Notes: generated by a model not told the origin, from the letters alone. DNA of 6,693 nucleotides from Thermotoga sp. (GCA_003641555.1 QNAT01000070.1:1-6693); one strand, 5' to 3'; shown: positions 1 to 5,738, counted from the first letter of the stretch. Translations and numbers: made by a program.

Positions 1-146
1 CTTGAAGATCTAGTCGAGGGGATATAGTGGCACTTTCAAGTGATGAATATCTACGCTCAATTGAAGAAGCAAGGACAGATTATAAAGGGGGCAGAATAAA
101 ATACCTTGACTCAACTTTGCCAGACAAAAACTCAAAACTTCAATAA
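1..146 (+). CDS. C-terminal end of a small antitoxin-like protein (partial, possibly frameshifted)
   Basis: The plus strand ends a reading frame at TAA 144-146. Its product reads ALSSDEYLRSIEEARTDYKG, then GRIKYLDS and a polar tail. The pattern of an amphipathic helix followed by a basic turn resembles the C-terminal tail of Phd/RelB-type antitoxins, but the fragment is too short to assign a family firmly. The frame has an in-frame TGA at 3-5. In frame 1, bases 1-21 read LEDLVEG, which would join naturally to DIVALSSDEY after a one-base shift in the GGGG run at 18-21. Two readings are therefore possible. One is a frameshifted or pseudogenised gene entering from the left. The other is a tiny 39-codon ORF from GTG 27-29, with the GAGGGG at 16-21 as ribosome site. 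It converges on the flagellar operon and is unrelated to it. Confidence 0.35.
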
Positions 147-170
147 TCACCGTAATCCTGGTGATTTTTT
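145..170 (+). terminator. Rho-independent terminator of the left plus-strand gene
   Basis: A 7-bp perfect stem, AATCACC (145-151) with GGTGATT (160-166), has an 8-base loop. It is followed directly by Ts (run of six at 165-170). The stem starts inside the TAA stop of the plus-strand ORF, as expected for its own terminator. On the minus strand the base after the stem is not part of a T run, so it should act mainly on plus-strand transcripts. Confidence 0.75.
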
Positions 171-171
171 C

Positions 172-217
172 AAAAAGACGTAATTACTACATCTTCGTTA
201 TCCGTTTTGGCGTCTTT
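172..217 (-). terminator. Probable terminator of the flagellar operon
   Basis: Read on the minus strand, AAAGACG (217-211) pairs with CGTCTTT (180-174) and two more Ts follow (173-172). This gives a 7-bp stem that ends in a five-T run, three of whose Ts are in the stem. The loop is long (30 bases), which makes it weaker than a textbook terminator. Its position about 90 bases past the last operon gene fits the end of the polycistronic transcript. Confidence 0.5.
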
Positions 218-307
218 ATCCCCAGTTTCTTGAATAGTGCCGAAATTATTGTACACTACCTTGATAATTCGAAAACTAAGACTTATCCCCCAGGTTTTTA
301 GTTACAA
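218..307. other. Intergenic region, 3' untranslated part of the operon
   Basis: About 90 bases lie between the LolA-like gene stop and the operon terminator. I see no convincing gene. An imperfect inverted repeat (241-249 with 264-271, one bulged base, AT-rich) and a loosely repeated TTATCCCC motif (near 217-223 and 283-290) are present, but neither is strong enough to name. Confidence 0.4.
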
Positions 308-1084
308 TTATGGTAAATACTCCAGTGGATATGGAAGAGATGAATTGAAGTAATCCTTTACTCCTTCATCATGAAGCTTTATATCAGAGAAATAGATCAG
401 CAAATTATCACTACTTTTTGAACCCTTTACATGTATTTCTTTTAACATTTTCGTATCAGATGAAAGATAAACACTTATTATAGGGTATTCCATACTGAGT
501 TTTTCGAGAAGAGAATTGTTCTTCGAGGAAAAGGTAAAGCAGAACATATTTTTTCTATTCGTAAAAGATAGTGTATATTCAGATGTGTTGATGTGTGTAA
601 GAAATGTTATTATATTCAGAACCAAATTATCATAGAATTTTACCTCTTTTCTGGACATATTCCGCCTTATTATAGTTCCTTTATTGGGATAAGAACTGTA
701 AATCCTGTGATTATTTGTATCTACAACCAATGTTATATCTTTTAACAATTCGGGAGCGGTGAATTTCAGCCAGAAGTCATGAAGATCCATTACCTTAAAA
801 TCAAATGAGATCTCGGTTTGCGCATCGGCATGCCTTACAATTCTTATTCTTCCTGAGATATTACGTATGGCGATGAACTGTTGCGAAAAATCTCTCCAGA
901 TCTTCTGATAATCTACATCAGCAATGACAGATACACAAATTATTATTCCTATCACAGAGAGGCAGAGAATACGAAGAAAAGCATTTTTGCAACGAGTGAT
1001 ATGTGATCCATAACCCGTAACGGATGATGGATAATGGGATTCATTGCCTTTGGGCCTTTGTGGTGAATGTTTTTCATTTTTCAT
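308..1084 (-). CDS. LolA-like secreted or membrane-anchored envelope protein
   Basis: A 258-residue protein with a polar, basic N-terminal extension (1-37) and one hydrophobic segment (about 38-55, ending SVIA). The segment could be a late signal peptide or a single membrane anchor. The rest (about 58-258) is a beta-rich domain. It has the outline of LolA-type lipoprotein carriers: an early ISGRIRI strand, an FDFKV...FWLKFTAPELLKD stretch like the LolA 'matrix of P' region, and a late LKEIHV...LLIYFSDIKLHD segment. LolA ferries lipoproteins through the periplasm. Whether this one does, or instead serves flagellar assembly through the envelope, is not shown. No lipobox cysteine is visible. It starts 31 bases after fliY ends and is last in the operon. 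The only ATG before the hydrophobic segment is used. The nearest SD-like AAGGA is 12 bases upstream, so initiation looks weak. The family call is by pattern, not by search. Confidence 0.6.
   Translation of the reverse strand: MKNEKHSPQRPKGNESHYPSSVTGYGSHITRCKNAFLRILCLSVIGIIICVSVIADVDYQKIWRDFSQQFIAIRNISGRIRIVRHADAQTEISFDFKVMDLHDFWLKFTAPELLKDITLVVDTNNHRIYSSYPNKGTIIRRNMSRKEVKFYDNLVLNIITFLTHINTSEYTLSFTNRKNMFCFTFSSKNNSLLEKLSMEYPIISVYLSSDTKMLKEIHVKGSKSSDNLLIYFSDIKLHDEGVKDYFNSSLPYPLEYLP
1006..1032 (-). repeat. Hairpin-forming inverted repeat inside the LolA-like gene's 5' end
   Basis: On the minus strand ATCCAT-CAT-CCG, a TTA loop, then CGG-GTT-ATGGAT can fold into a 12-position stem with one C/T mismatch and one G-T wobble. 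It sits in codons about 18-27, within the atypical N-terminal extension before the hydrophobic segment. It is not a terminator, because no T run follows. It could slow translation or be accidental. Confidence 0.45.
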
Positions 1085-1115
1085 CTTTTTTACGTTTTCC
1101 TTGAGGTGAAAAACT

Positions 1116-2210
1116 TCACTGCAGTTCTTTGAATCTCTCCATAGGACTCACTATTTCCACTATTCTCACACCGAAGTTTTCGTCAACGACAACTACTTCT
1201 CCCTTCGCTATCAATTTACCATTTACGAGTATATCCACCAATTCCCCGGCGAGTTTATCCAACTCGATCAAAGATCCTATACCCAATTCCAGGATATCCT
1301 TTATCTTCATAGAAGTACGTCCCAATTCAACAGTCAGTTCCAGGGGCACATCCATCAGGAGATCTATTTTTTCTATTGGAACTGAGGAAGGTGTAGGGGT
1401 TAATTGCTGAAATTGCACAGGTTGAACTACCTGAGGATTTCTCTGAACGCTTGTCTGATTAGCAACTCCTTGAGGAGCAGCAACACGAGGGGGAGCAGAG
1501 GGTTGTTGAGGCGCTTGTGTATTTTGAGAAGTCGGAGACGAAGCAGTTTCACCTGTATACTGCTTTAGCATATAATTCACTACCTCATCTTTAAAATCCA
1601 ATGGTTGTATCTGCAATAATTCACTATCTATCATATTATCTATCGTCAATTTGAAAGTTACCAGTACGAAATACCCTTTCTCTTGTACTCCCGAAATTTT
1701 AAAATCTGGTTTAGAAGTATCAATAATTTCCACCTTTGGAGTGGTTATTTCTACTCTTTTTTTGAATATCTCTGACATAGAAGTAGAAGCAGATCCGATC
1801 ATCTGGTTCATGGCTTCACCAACAGCACTGAGATGTACTTCATCAAGGGTTTCAGATGGATTTTCCCCCGTTCCTCCCATCATCAGATCTGCTATAATAG
1901 CTGCATCTTTTATATGTAATAAGAAAACATTAGTTCCTTTTAGTCCTTCCGAATAACTCACGTTTACACAGAGTAAATTTCCTGTGTAACCCTTTTTCAA
2001 ATCCTCGAAATTGGATATACTAACTTTGGGGGTAGTTATAGAAACCTTCTTTCCGAGAATTGTAGATAGAGCAGTTGCTGAAGCACCAAGGGATATATTT
2101 CCCAGCTCCCCAAGAATATCCTTCTCACGATCGGAGAGAGAAGGCTTCTCTGACGAATTACCACCTAACAAACTATCTATCTCGTCTTGCGATAGAAAAT
2201 TATCTGCCAT
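1116..2210 (-). CDS. fliY: Flagellar motor switch protein FliY (CheY-P phosphatase and C-ring component)
   Basis: FliY combines switch-complex and phosphatase roles at the cytoplasmic C-ring. Numbering here is from the upstream TTG (2219); subtract 3 for the ATG. Residues 7-20 carry the EIDSLL peptide that binds phospho-CheY, as in FliM. Residues 28-210 form a CheC-like module with both catalytic signatures intact: D34-x3-E38-x2-N41 with P64, and S131-x3-E135-x2-N138 with P161. Residues 223-280 are a Pro/Gln/Ser/Thr-rich linker. Residues 281-367 are the FliN/SpoA domain (VPLELTVELGRTSMKIKDIL) that packs with FliM. The SD AAAGGAGGA (2221-2229) lies 10 bases from ATG 2208-2210 but only 1 base from TTG 2217-2219, so I start at the ATG (364 residues). 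The SD is encoded in the last codons of fliM, which predicts coupled translation. Some annotations call this gene fliN; the CheC module makes fliY the better name. Confidence 0.93.
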   Translation of the reverse strand: MADNFLSQDEIDSLLGGNSSEKPSLSDREKDILGELGNISLGASATALSTILGKKVSITTPKVSISNFEDLKKGYTGNLLCVNVSYSEGLKGTNVFLLHIKDAAIIADLMMGGTGENPSETLDEVHLSAVGEAMNQMIGSASTSMSEIFKKRVEITTPKVEIIDTSKPDFKISGVQEKGYFVLVTFKLTIDNMIDSELLQIQPLDFKDEVVNYMLKQYTGETASSPTSQNTQAPQQPSAPPRVAAPQGVANQTSVQRNPQVVQPVQFQQLTPTPSSVPIEKIDLLMDVPLELTVELGRTSMKIKDILELGIGSLIELDKLAGELVDILVNGKLIAKGEVVVVDENFGVRIVEIVSPMERFKELQ

Positions 2211-2215
2211 CTTAC

Positions 2216-3229
2216 TCAACTCCTCCTTTCAGATGACGTAAATATGAGTTCACTTTCCTCAACAGGTTCGGTTATAACTATTGCCTTTTTCATTCCAACT
2301 GTACCGGGCCTTGCTTTGAACTTTACCTTTGTCCCTATTTTGACATCTATACTGCTTTTTGCCTTCCTGTCGAGTCTTATGACATCTCCCACATTCAAGG
2401 ATAATATTTCAGAAAATGTCAGTCTAATAGAACCTATCTCTACCTTTACTGGTACGCTTATCTCTTTTAACACTTCTTTGTTTCTCTTTACATCCATTTC
2501 AGATAATTCTTCTTTACCAGAGGTAAACCACGAACTTGCAGTTAATTTGGGTAAAACGGGTTCCAGCATAGAAGAAGTTAAACAAAGATTCATAAAACCT
2601 TCAATACCTGATATTACAACATTAAATGTTATGAGAATGACCATTTCGTTTGGTGGGACTATCTGGACGAATTGAGGATTTGTTTCCAATGTTTCAAGAT
2701 GTGGGATGAAACCTATAACGTTTACCCAGGCATCTTTCAATATATCCAGCATCGTAAGCATCTCCCGTTTTATTATCGCCATCTCTATATCCGTGGGAGT
2801 TCTAATCTTCTTTACAGCACTGCCGGGTCCGCCTAATAGTTTTTCTACGATCACATATGCGACCTTCAAGTTCACTTCAAAAATGCTGTTGCTGGGTAAA
2901 GTATCTGCACTGAAAACAGCAAGTATCGTAGGATTAGCCATAGACCTCGTGAATTCTTCAAAGGTCATCTGATCTATAGATGCTATGGTAATACTGGTAA
3001 GGGCTCTTGTCCTTGCAGAAAGATTGGTGCCTATAGTTCTGGCAAATCCTTCATGGATCATATCGAGCGTTCTCATTTGTTCCTTAGAGAATTTGCTGGG
3101 TCGCTTGAAGGAATAAATGCGAACTTTTTTAGTTTCTTCTTCTTGCTTTATCTCCTCAGCGGAGACCTCTCCGCTCGATAAAGCTCCTAACAAAGCATCT
3201 ATTTCCTTTTGAGAAAGGACATCAGCCAT
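2216..3229 (-). CDS. fliM: Flagellar motor switch protein FliM
   Basis: FliM is the C-ring subunit that receives phospho-CheY and switches rotation direction. The 337 residues match the usual family length. Residues 5-14 (LSQKEIDALL) are the CheY-P binding peptide. Residues about 45-240 are the CheC-like middle domain, with the GGPG turn at 133-136 in the position of the family GGxG motif that contacts FliG. This domain lacks the E-x2-N phosphatase residues, as FliM normally does. Residues about 253-325 are the SpoA domain (ISVPVKVEIGSIRLTFSEIL) that joins FliY. ATG 3227-3229 is preceded by GAGAGGTG with suitable spacing. Upstream is a 67-base gap after fliL; downstream the gene runs into the fliY start. 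The N-terminal peptide is close in sequence to that of FliY, so both switch proteins should tether CheY-P. Confidence 0.96.
   Translation of the reverse strand: MADVLSQKEIDALLGALSSGEVSAEEIKQEEETKKVRIYSFKRPSKFSKEQMRTLDMIHEGFARTIGTNLSARTRALTSITIASIDQMTFEEFTRSMANPTILAVFSADTLPSNSIFEVNLKVAYVIVEKLLGGPGSAVKKIRTPTDIEMAIIKREMLTMLDILKDAWVNVIGFIPHLETLETNPQFVQIVPPNEMVILITFNVVISGIEGFMNLCLTSSMLEPVLPKLTASSWFTSGKEELSEMDVKRNKEVLKEISVPVKVEIGSIRLTFSEILSLNVGDVIRLDRKAKSSIDVKIGTKVKFKARPGTVGMKKAIVITEPVEESELIFTSSERRS
2221..2229 (-). promoter_or_regulatory. Ribosome binding site deciding the fliY start
   Basis: AAAGGAGGA on the minus strand is a near-perfect anti-16S match located within the fliM codons for ERRS. 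Its 10-base spacing to the ATG at 2208-2210, against one base to the TTG at 2217-2219, favours the ATG. Confidence 0.8.
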
Positions 3230-3296
3230 TGGCTACACCTCTCTTACAGTTAAGTGAGTTACTTGAGTTCGACACTCATTAAACCCACCGAATTCA
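3230..3296 (-). other. fliL-fliM intergenic gap with an element shared with the flgE-flbD gap
   Basis: At 67 bases this is the longest gap in the otherwise compact operon. Just past the fliL stop it carries AATGAATTCGGTGGGTTTA (minus strand, 3298-3280), matching 17 of 19 bases in the flgE-flbD gap. A TTAACT and a GAGGTG ribosome site also occur in both gaps. I see no clear promoter or terminator here. The element could be an RNA-processing or translation-control site. Confidence 0.4.
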
Positions 3297-3782
3297 TTAT
3301 TCTATGCTTGCAAAGGACTTAATGGATATATAAACTTGTTGAACACCATATTTTGCTTTATCACCCGTATAACCGATTATGGCATTTGATAGATCTTTTA
3401 TCTGCTGCTTCAACAACTGCAAACCTGCAACGGTAGATAATTCGTCGACTTCTTTTCTCAAGAAAAGCGTTTGAATAGCATCGTTTATTTCGTCTTGATG
3501 ATTAGCGATTCCAGTTCTTGCAGCGATACTACCCACCTTAAAACTCAACCCATCGAGGGCAATAACTTCTCTACCTCCTTTTAGCATGTACGTCTTCAGT
3601 TTACCTTCTGGAACGATAACTGCCTTTATCACGGTACTTATTTGAGGAACTTCTGGCTTTTTTTTGTTGGTTCCCAACATTTTCATCACCATAAAACCAG
3701 TAAGCGCTCCCACTATGGCAGCTACTACAGCAACTATCAATAGTCCTACAAGAGATGCTCCTCTTTCATTACTCTTATCCAT
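3297..3782 (-). CDS. fliL: Flagellar basal body-associated protein FliL
   Basis: FliL is an inner-membrane protein that surrounds or supports the stator near the basal body. The 161 residues have a short cytoplasmic N-terminus, one glycine-rich membrane helix (about 10-36, LVGLLIVAVVAAIVGALTGF) and a periplasmic domain. In the periplasmic domain, DEINDAIQTLFLRK, VDELSTVAGLQLLKQQI and the final VQQVYISIKSF follow the family pattern of helix, E-L-x-T-x-x-G and terminal strand. The ATG immediately follows the motB TAA with no gap. Its SD (AAAGGTGAGG, 3791-3800) lies inside motB, so its translation should depend on motB being read. The order motA-motB-fliL-fliM is common in bacteria with lateral stator support. 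Confidence 0.93.
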   Translation of the reverse strand: MDKSNERGASLVGLLIVAVVAAIVGALTGFMVMKMLGTNKKKPEVPQISTVIKAVIVPEGKLKTYMLKGGREVIALDGLSFKVGSIAARTGIANHQDEINDAIQTLFLRKEVDELSTVAGLQLLKQQIKDLSNAIIGYTGDKAKYGVQQVYISIKSFASIE

Positions 3783-4667
3783 TTACATACCCTCACCTTT
3801 CCGTAATATCAATATGTCTATTCTTCTATACTTATCTCTTAGTTCAGATGATCTATCGGCATATTCTCTTGTAATTTGACCGATAGCAGTATTATATTGT
3901 TCTTTTGTTATTTCCCCTCGATTTAACTTCAACTTCTCTAACTCTATTTTCGAATTCCGTTCGAGTTTTAAATATCGCTTTTCTGCCATTATTGCCTTTT
4001 CTCCAACTGTGACAGGTATAAAACGCTCCGGGTCATAAGCCCTGTCTATATCAAATCTCCCCAGCTTTATATCTACTGCACGTTCCTTCGTTCTTTTATT
4101 CTTGAGTTCATGTGTAAAGAAATATGCAACACTGGCTGCTCTTGCTGCTCCTAAATGCCAGTTTGAAGGATATCGACTCGTTGGTGGAATAGGTACATCG
4201 TTTGTAAATCCAAATATCTTCAACGGATTCACTGTATGCTCTATTATTATACCACCAATCTGAGATAAAATCTCTTTTGCATCTGTTGTTAATCTTGCAC
4301 TTCCCGGGGCAAAAAAAGCCATATCCTGAAGACTTATCAATGTGCCCTCCGGGACCTCCTTTACCGTTATCTTTCCCTTGAACTTCTCACTCTGTTTTAT
4401 TCGAATCAGCTCTCTCCTTATGCCAGGATTAGAGGTTATAAGGGGTTCGGGAGACATGCTTTTACCCCCACTGAGAACACTCGGTGGTGCACCCTTGAAG
4501 ATCGTTTGTATCCCTACCACTACTTGCTGGAATTTACCAGGATTTATAGTGGACATGGAGATCAATGCTACAAAAAAAGTCAGAAGAAGTGTGGTCAGGT
4601 CACTCCAGCTGACCATCCAGCCTGGTGTACCACGAGGAGCCTCTCCTTTCTTCTTTTTCTTAGCCAC
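3783..4667 (-). CDS. motB: Stator protein MotB with helical insertion in its OmpA-like domain
   Basis: MotB pairs with MotA to form the ion channel and anchors the stator to peptidoglycan. A lysine-rich start (3-7) precedes the membrane helix (about 18-38, WMVSWSDLTTLLLTFFVALI). D23 is the conserved ion-binding aspartate. A plug/linker region spans about 42-105, and an OmpA-like domain begins near 108 (FFAPGSARLTTDAKEIL). The usual GHTD motif reads GFTND here (153-157), while SNWHLGAARA (168-177) is conserved. Between the strand after RFIPVT and the terminal RRIDILIL (281-288) lies a charged, helical insert of about 57 residues. Part of it (about 243-265, LKLNRGEITKEQY) resembles a SHOCT motif. 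Translation starts at GTG 4665-4667, overlapping the motA end by 8 bases, with SD GGAAGGAG (4677-4684) 9 bases upstream. At 294 residues, much of the extra length comes from this insert. Confidence 0.93.
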   Translation of the reverse strand: MAKKKKKGEAPRGTPGWMVSWSDLTTLLLTFFVALISMSTINPGKFQQVVVGIQTIFKGAPPSVLSGGKSMSPEPLITSNPGIRRELIRIKQSEKFKGKITVKEVPEGTLISLQDMAFFAPGSARLTTDAKEILSQIGGIIIEHTVNPLKIFGFTNDVPIPPTSRYPSNWHLGAARAASVAYFFTHELKNKRTKERAVDIKLGRFDIDRAYDPERFIPVTVGEKAIMAEKRYLKLERNSKIELEKLKLNRGEITKEQYNTAIGQITREYADRSSELRDKYRRIDILILRKGEGM

Positions 4668-5463
4668 CTGCGGGTGCTCCTTCCGGGGACTTCTCCTCTT
4701 CTCTTACTGCCTCATATTGTGCTCTTAACTTTGGGGGTAGGAAGATCTTCAGTTTTTCTTCCAGGATTCTCGGATTATCCCCGGCTTGTATAGAAAGTAT
4801 ACCTTCCAATATCATACTCTTTGCCGAATCTTCCAGGGCTCCTTTATCTCTTAGATTCTCTGCCATCGGTAAAAAGAATCCATTCGCCAGTACAGCGCCA
4901 TATAGAGTGGTTATCAAAGCAACGGACATGTTAGGTCCCAGCGTACTCGGATCGTTCAATGAACCCAGCATACCTATCAAACCTACGAGTGTTCCTATCA
5001 TACCAAATGCAGGTGCATAATATCCCATTGAATCGAGAATTGCTCTATCTGCATTGATCTGATCACCTGCCAGGTCCATTTCCGTTTCGAGCATTGATTT
5101 CACTAACTCCGGATCTGTTCCATCGACTACCAATTGCAATCCTCTTTTCATGAATGGATTTCCAAGGTTTTCAAGATCTCCTTCGAGCGCAAGTAAGCCT
5201 TCTCTTCTCGCTTTTTCGGAGAAACTCACCAACTGCCTTACTATTTCTATGAGATCGACCCTTGGCCTTTTTATTGTTCCCATGACCACACTCATGAGTT
5301 TCATCAAGCGGTCCATTGGATAAGCCACGAAAGTTGCCCCCAGCATACCACCTACAGTGATCGCCATTGATGGCATACTTATATACGGTCCAATATTCCC
5401 CCTCATTCCATAAATGACCGCACCTATAACAACAACTACTCCCAGTATAGTCGCTAAATCCAT
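4660..5463 (-). CDS. motA: Stator protein MotA, sodium-type (PomA/MotP-like)
   Basis: MotA is the torque-generating stator subunit with four membrane helices: about 3-20, 29-48, 150-168 and 180-202. The large cytoplasmic loop contains KARREGLLALEGDLENLGNP (84-103), the family segment whose charged residues contact FliG. Helix 3 reads PAFGMIGTLVGLIGML and helix 4 reads MSVALITTLYGAVLANGFFL. T158 and T186 correspond to the two threonines of sodium-driven PomA; proton-driven MotA of enteric bacteria has alanine at the first. The match is closest to PomA/MotP, so I infer sodium coupling. The acidic, Gly/Pro-rich tail (about 253-267) overlaps the motB start. ATG 5461-5463 lies 10 bases after the flbD stop and is preceded by TGAGGGA. 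Confidence 0.95.
   Translation of the reverse strand: MDLATILGVVVVIGAVIYGMRGNIGPYISMPSMAITVGGMLGATFVAYPMDRLMKLMSVVMGTIKRPRVDLIEIVRQLVSFSEKARREGLLALEGDLENLGNPFMKRGLQLVVDGTDPELVKSMLETEMDLAGDQINADRAILDSMGYYAPAFGMIGTLVGLIGMLGSLNDPSTLGPNMSVALITTLYGAVLANGFFLPMAENLRDKGALEDSAKSMILEGILSIQAGDNPRILEEKLKIFLPPKLRAQYEAVREEEKSPEGAPAGG
4677..4684 (-). promoter_or_regulatory. Ribosome binding site for motB (GTG start)
   Basis: GGAAGGAG on the minus strand lies inside the final motA codons, 9 bases before the GTG at 4665-4667. It supports the non-ATG start and the 8-base overlap GTGGCTAA, implying coupled synthesis of the two stator subunits. Confidence 0.75.
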
Positions 5464-5473
5464 ACTCGATCCC

Positions 5474-5686
5474 TCACTTCATTCTCTTATCATCCACCAC
5501 GAGTGTTTGATTTATCATCCTTTTATATTGTATTATCCTATTCACAACTTCTTCTACACTTTCCTTCACGACGAATTTCTTCGAATCTTCAAGAGTTATC
5601 ACAGTATCAGGGGTACACTCAACCATTTCTATCTTCTCGGCATTCAAGTAGAAAGTCTTACCATTAAAACGAGTTAATTCTATCAT
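5474..5686 (-). CDS. flbD: FlbD family flagellar protein
   Basis: A 70-residue protein that begins MIELTRFNGKTFYLNAEKIE and continues with a VECTPDTVITLEDSKKFVVKE strand pair and a C-terminal helix (VEEVVNRIIQYKRM). This is the whole-length pattern of the small FlbD family (PF06289), found between flgE and motA in many flagellar operons. Its biochemical role is not settled. It is not the Caulobacter sigma-54 activator that shares the name. It has no membrane segment, so it is cytoplasmic. ATG 5684-5686 follows a GAGGTG ribosome site with about six bases between. It ends 10 bases before motA. Confidence 0.93.
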   Translation of the reverse strand: MIELTRFNGKTFYLNAEKIEMVECTPDTVITLEDSKKFVVKESVEEVVNRIIQYKRMINQTLVVDDKRMK

Positions 5687-5738
5687 CGCCCACCTCGAGA
5701 GTTAATTGGGTTGTGTAAACTCACTGAATTCATTTTCG
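5687..5738 (-). other. flgE-flbD intergenic gap with the shared 19-base element
   Basis: These 52 bases separate the flgE stop from the flbD start. AATGAATTCAGTGAGTTTA (minus strand, 5734-5716) matches the fliL-fliM gap at 17 of 19 positions, both differences being G/A transitions. TTAACT and the flbD ribosome site GAGGTG follow. There is no terminator or recognisable promoter. Confidence 0.4.

Noticed and set aside
196..207. CGTTATCCGTTT repeated at 6587-6598
   Set aside because: A single exact 12-base match is expected about once by chance in a window this size, and the contexts are unrelated (terminator loop against flgE coding).
241..271. AT-rich imperfect inverted repeat downstream of the LolA-like gene
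   Set aside because: It has a bulged, weak stem and no T run; it is no better than expected in AT-rich intergenic DNA.
1105..1120. Small hairpin (GTGAA-AAAC-TTCAC) across the fliY stop codon as a terminator
   Set aside because: The stem is only five pairs plus one wobble and has no following T run on the minus strand, so it is unlikely to end transcription before the LolA-like gene.
1501..1551. Pro/Gln-rich stretch in FliY as a possible repeat expansion or fusion scar
   Set aside because: A flexible linker between the CheC-like and FliN domains is normal for FliY, and there is no regular repeat unit.
1129..2972. Several open plus-strand frames opposite fliY and fliM
   Set aside because: They are antisense shadows of strongly supported minus-strand genes, with low-complexity Ser/Thr/Ile-rich products, no family resemblance and no ribosome sites.
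4342..4793. Plus-strand frames opposite motA and motB with hydrophobic stretches
   Set aside because: The hydrophobic look mirrors membrane-helix codons of the real genes on the other strand; the two frames also overlap each other.
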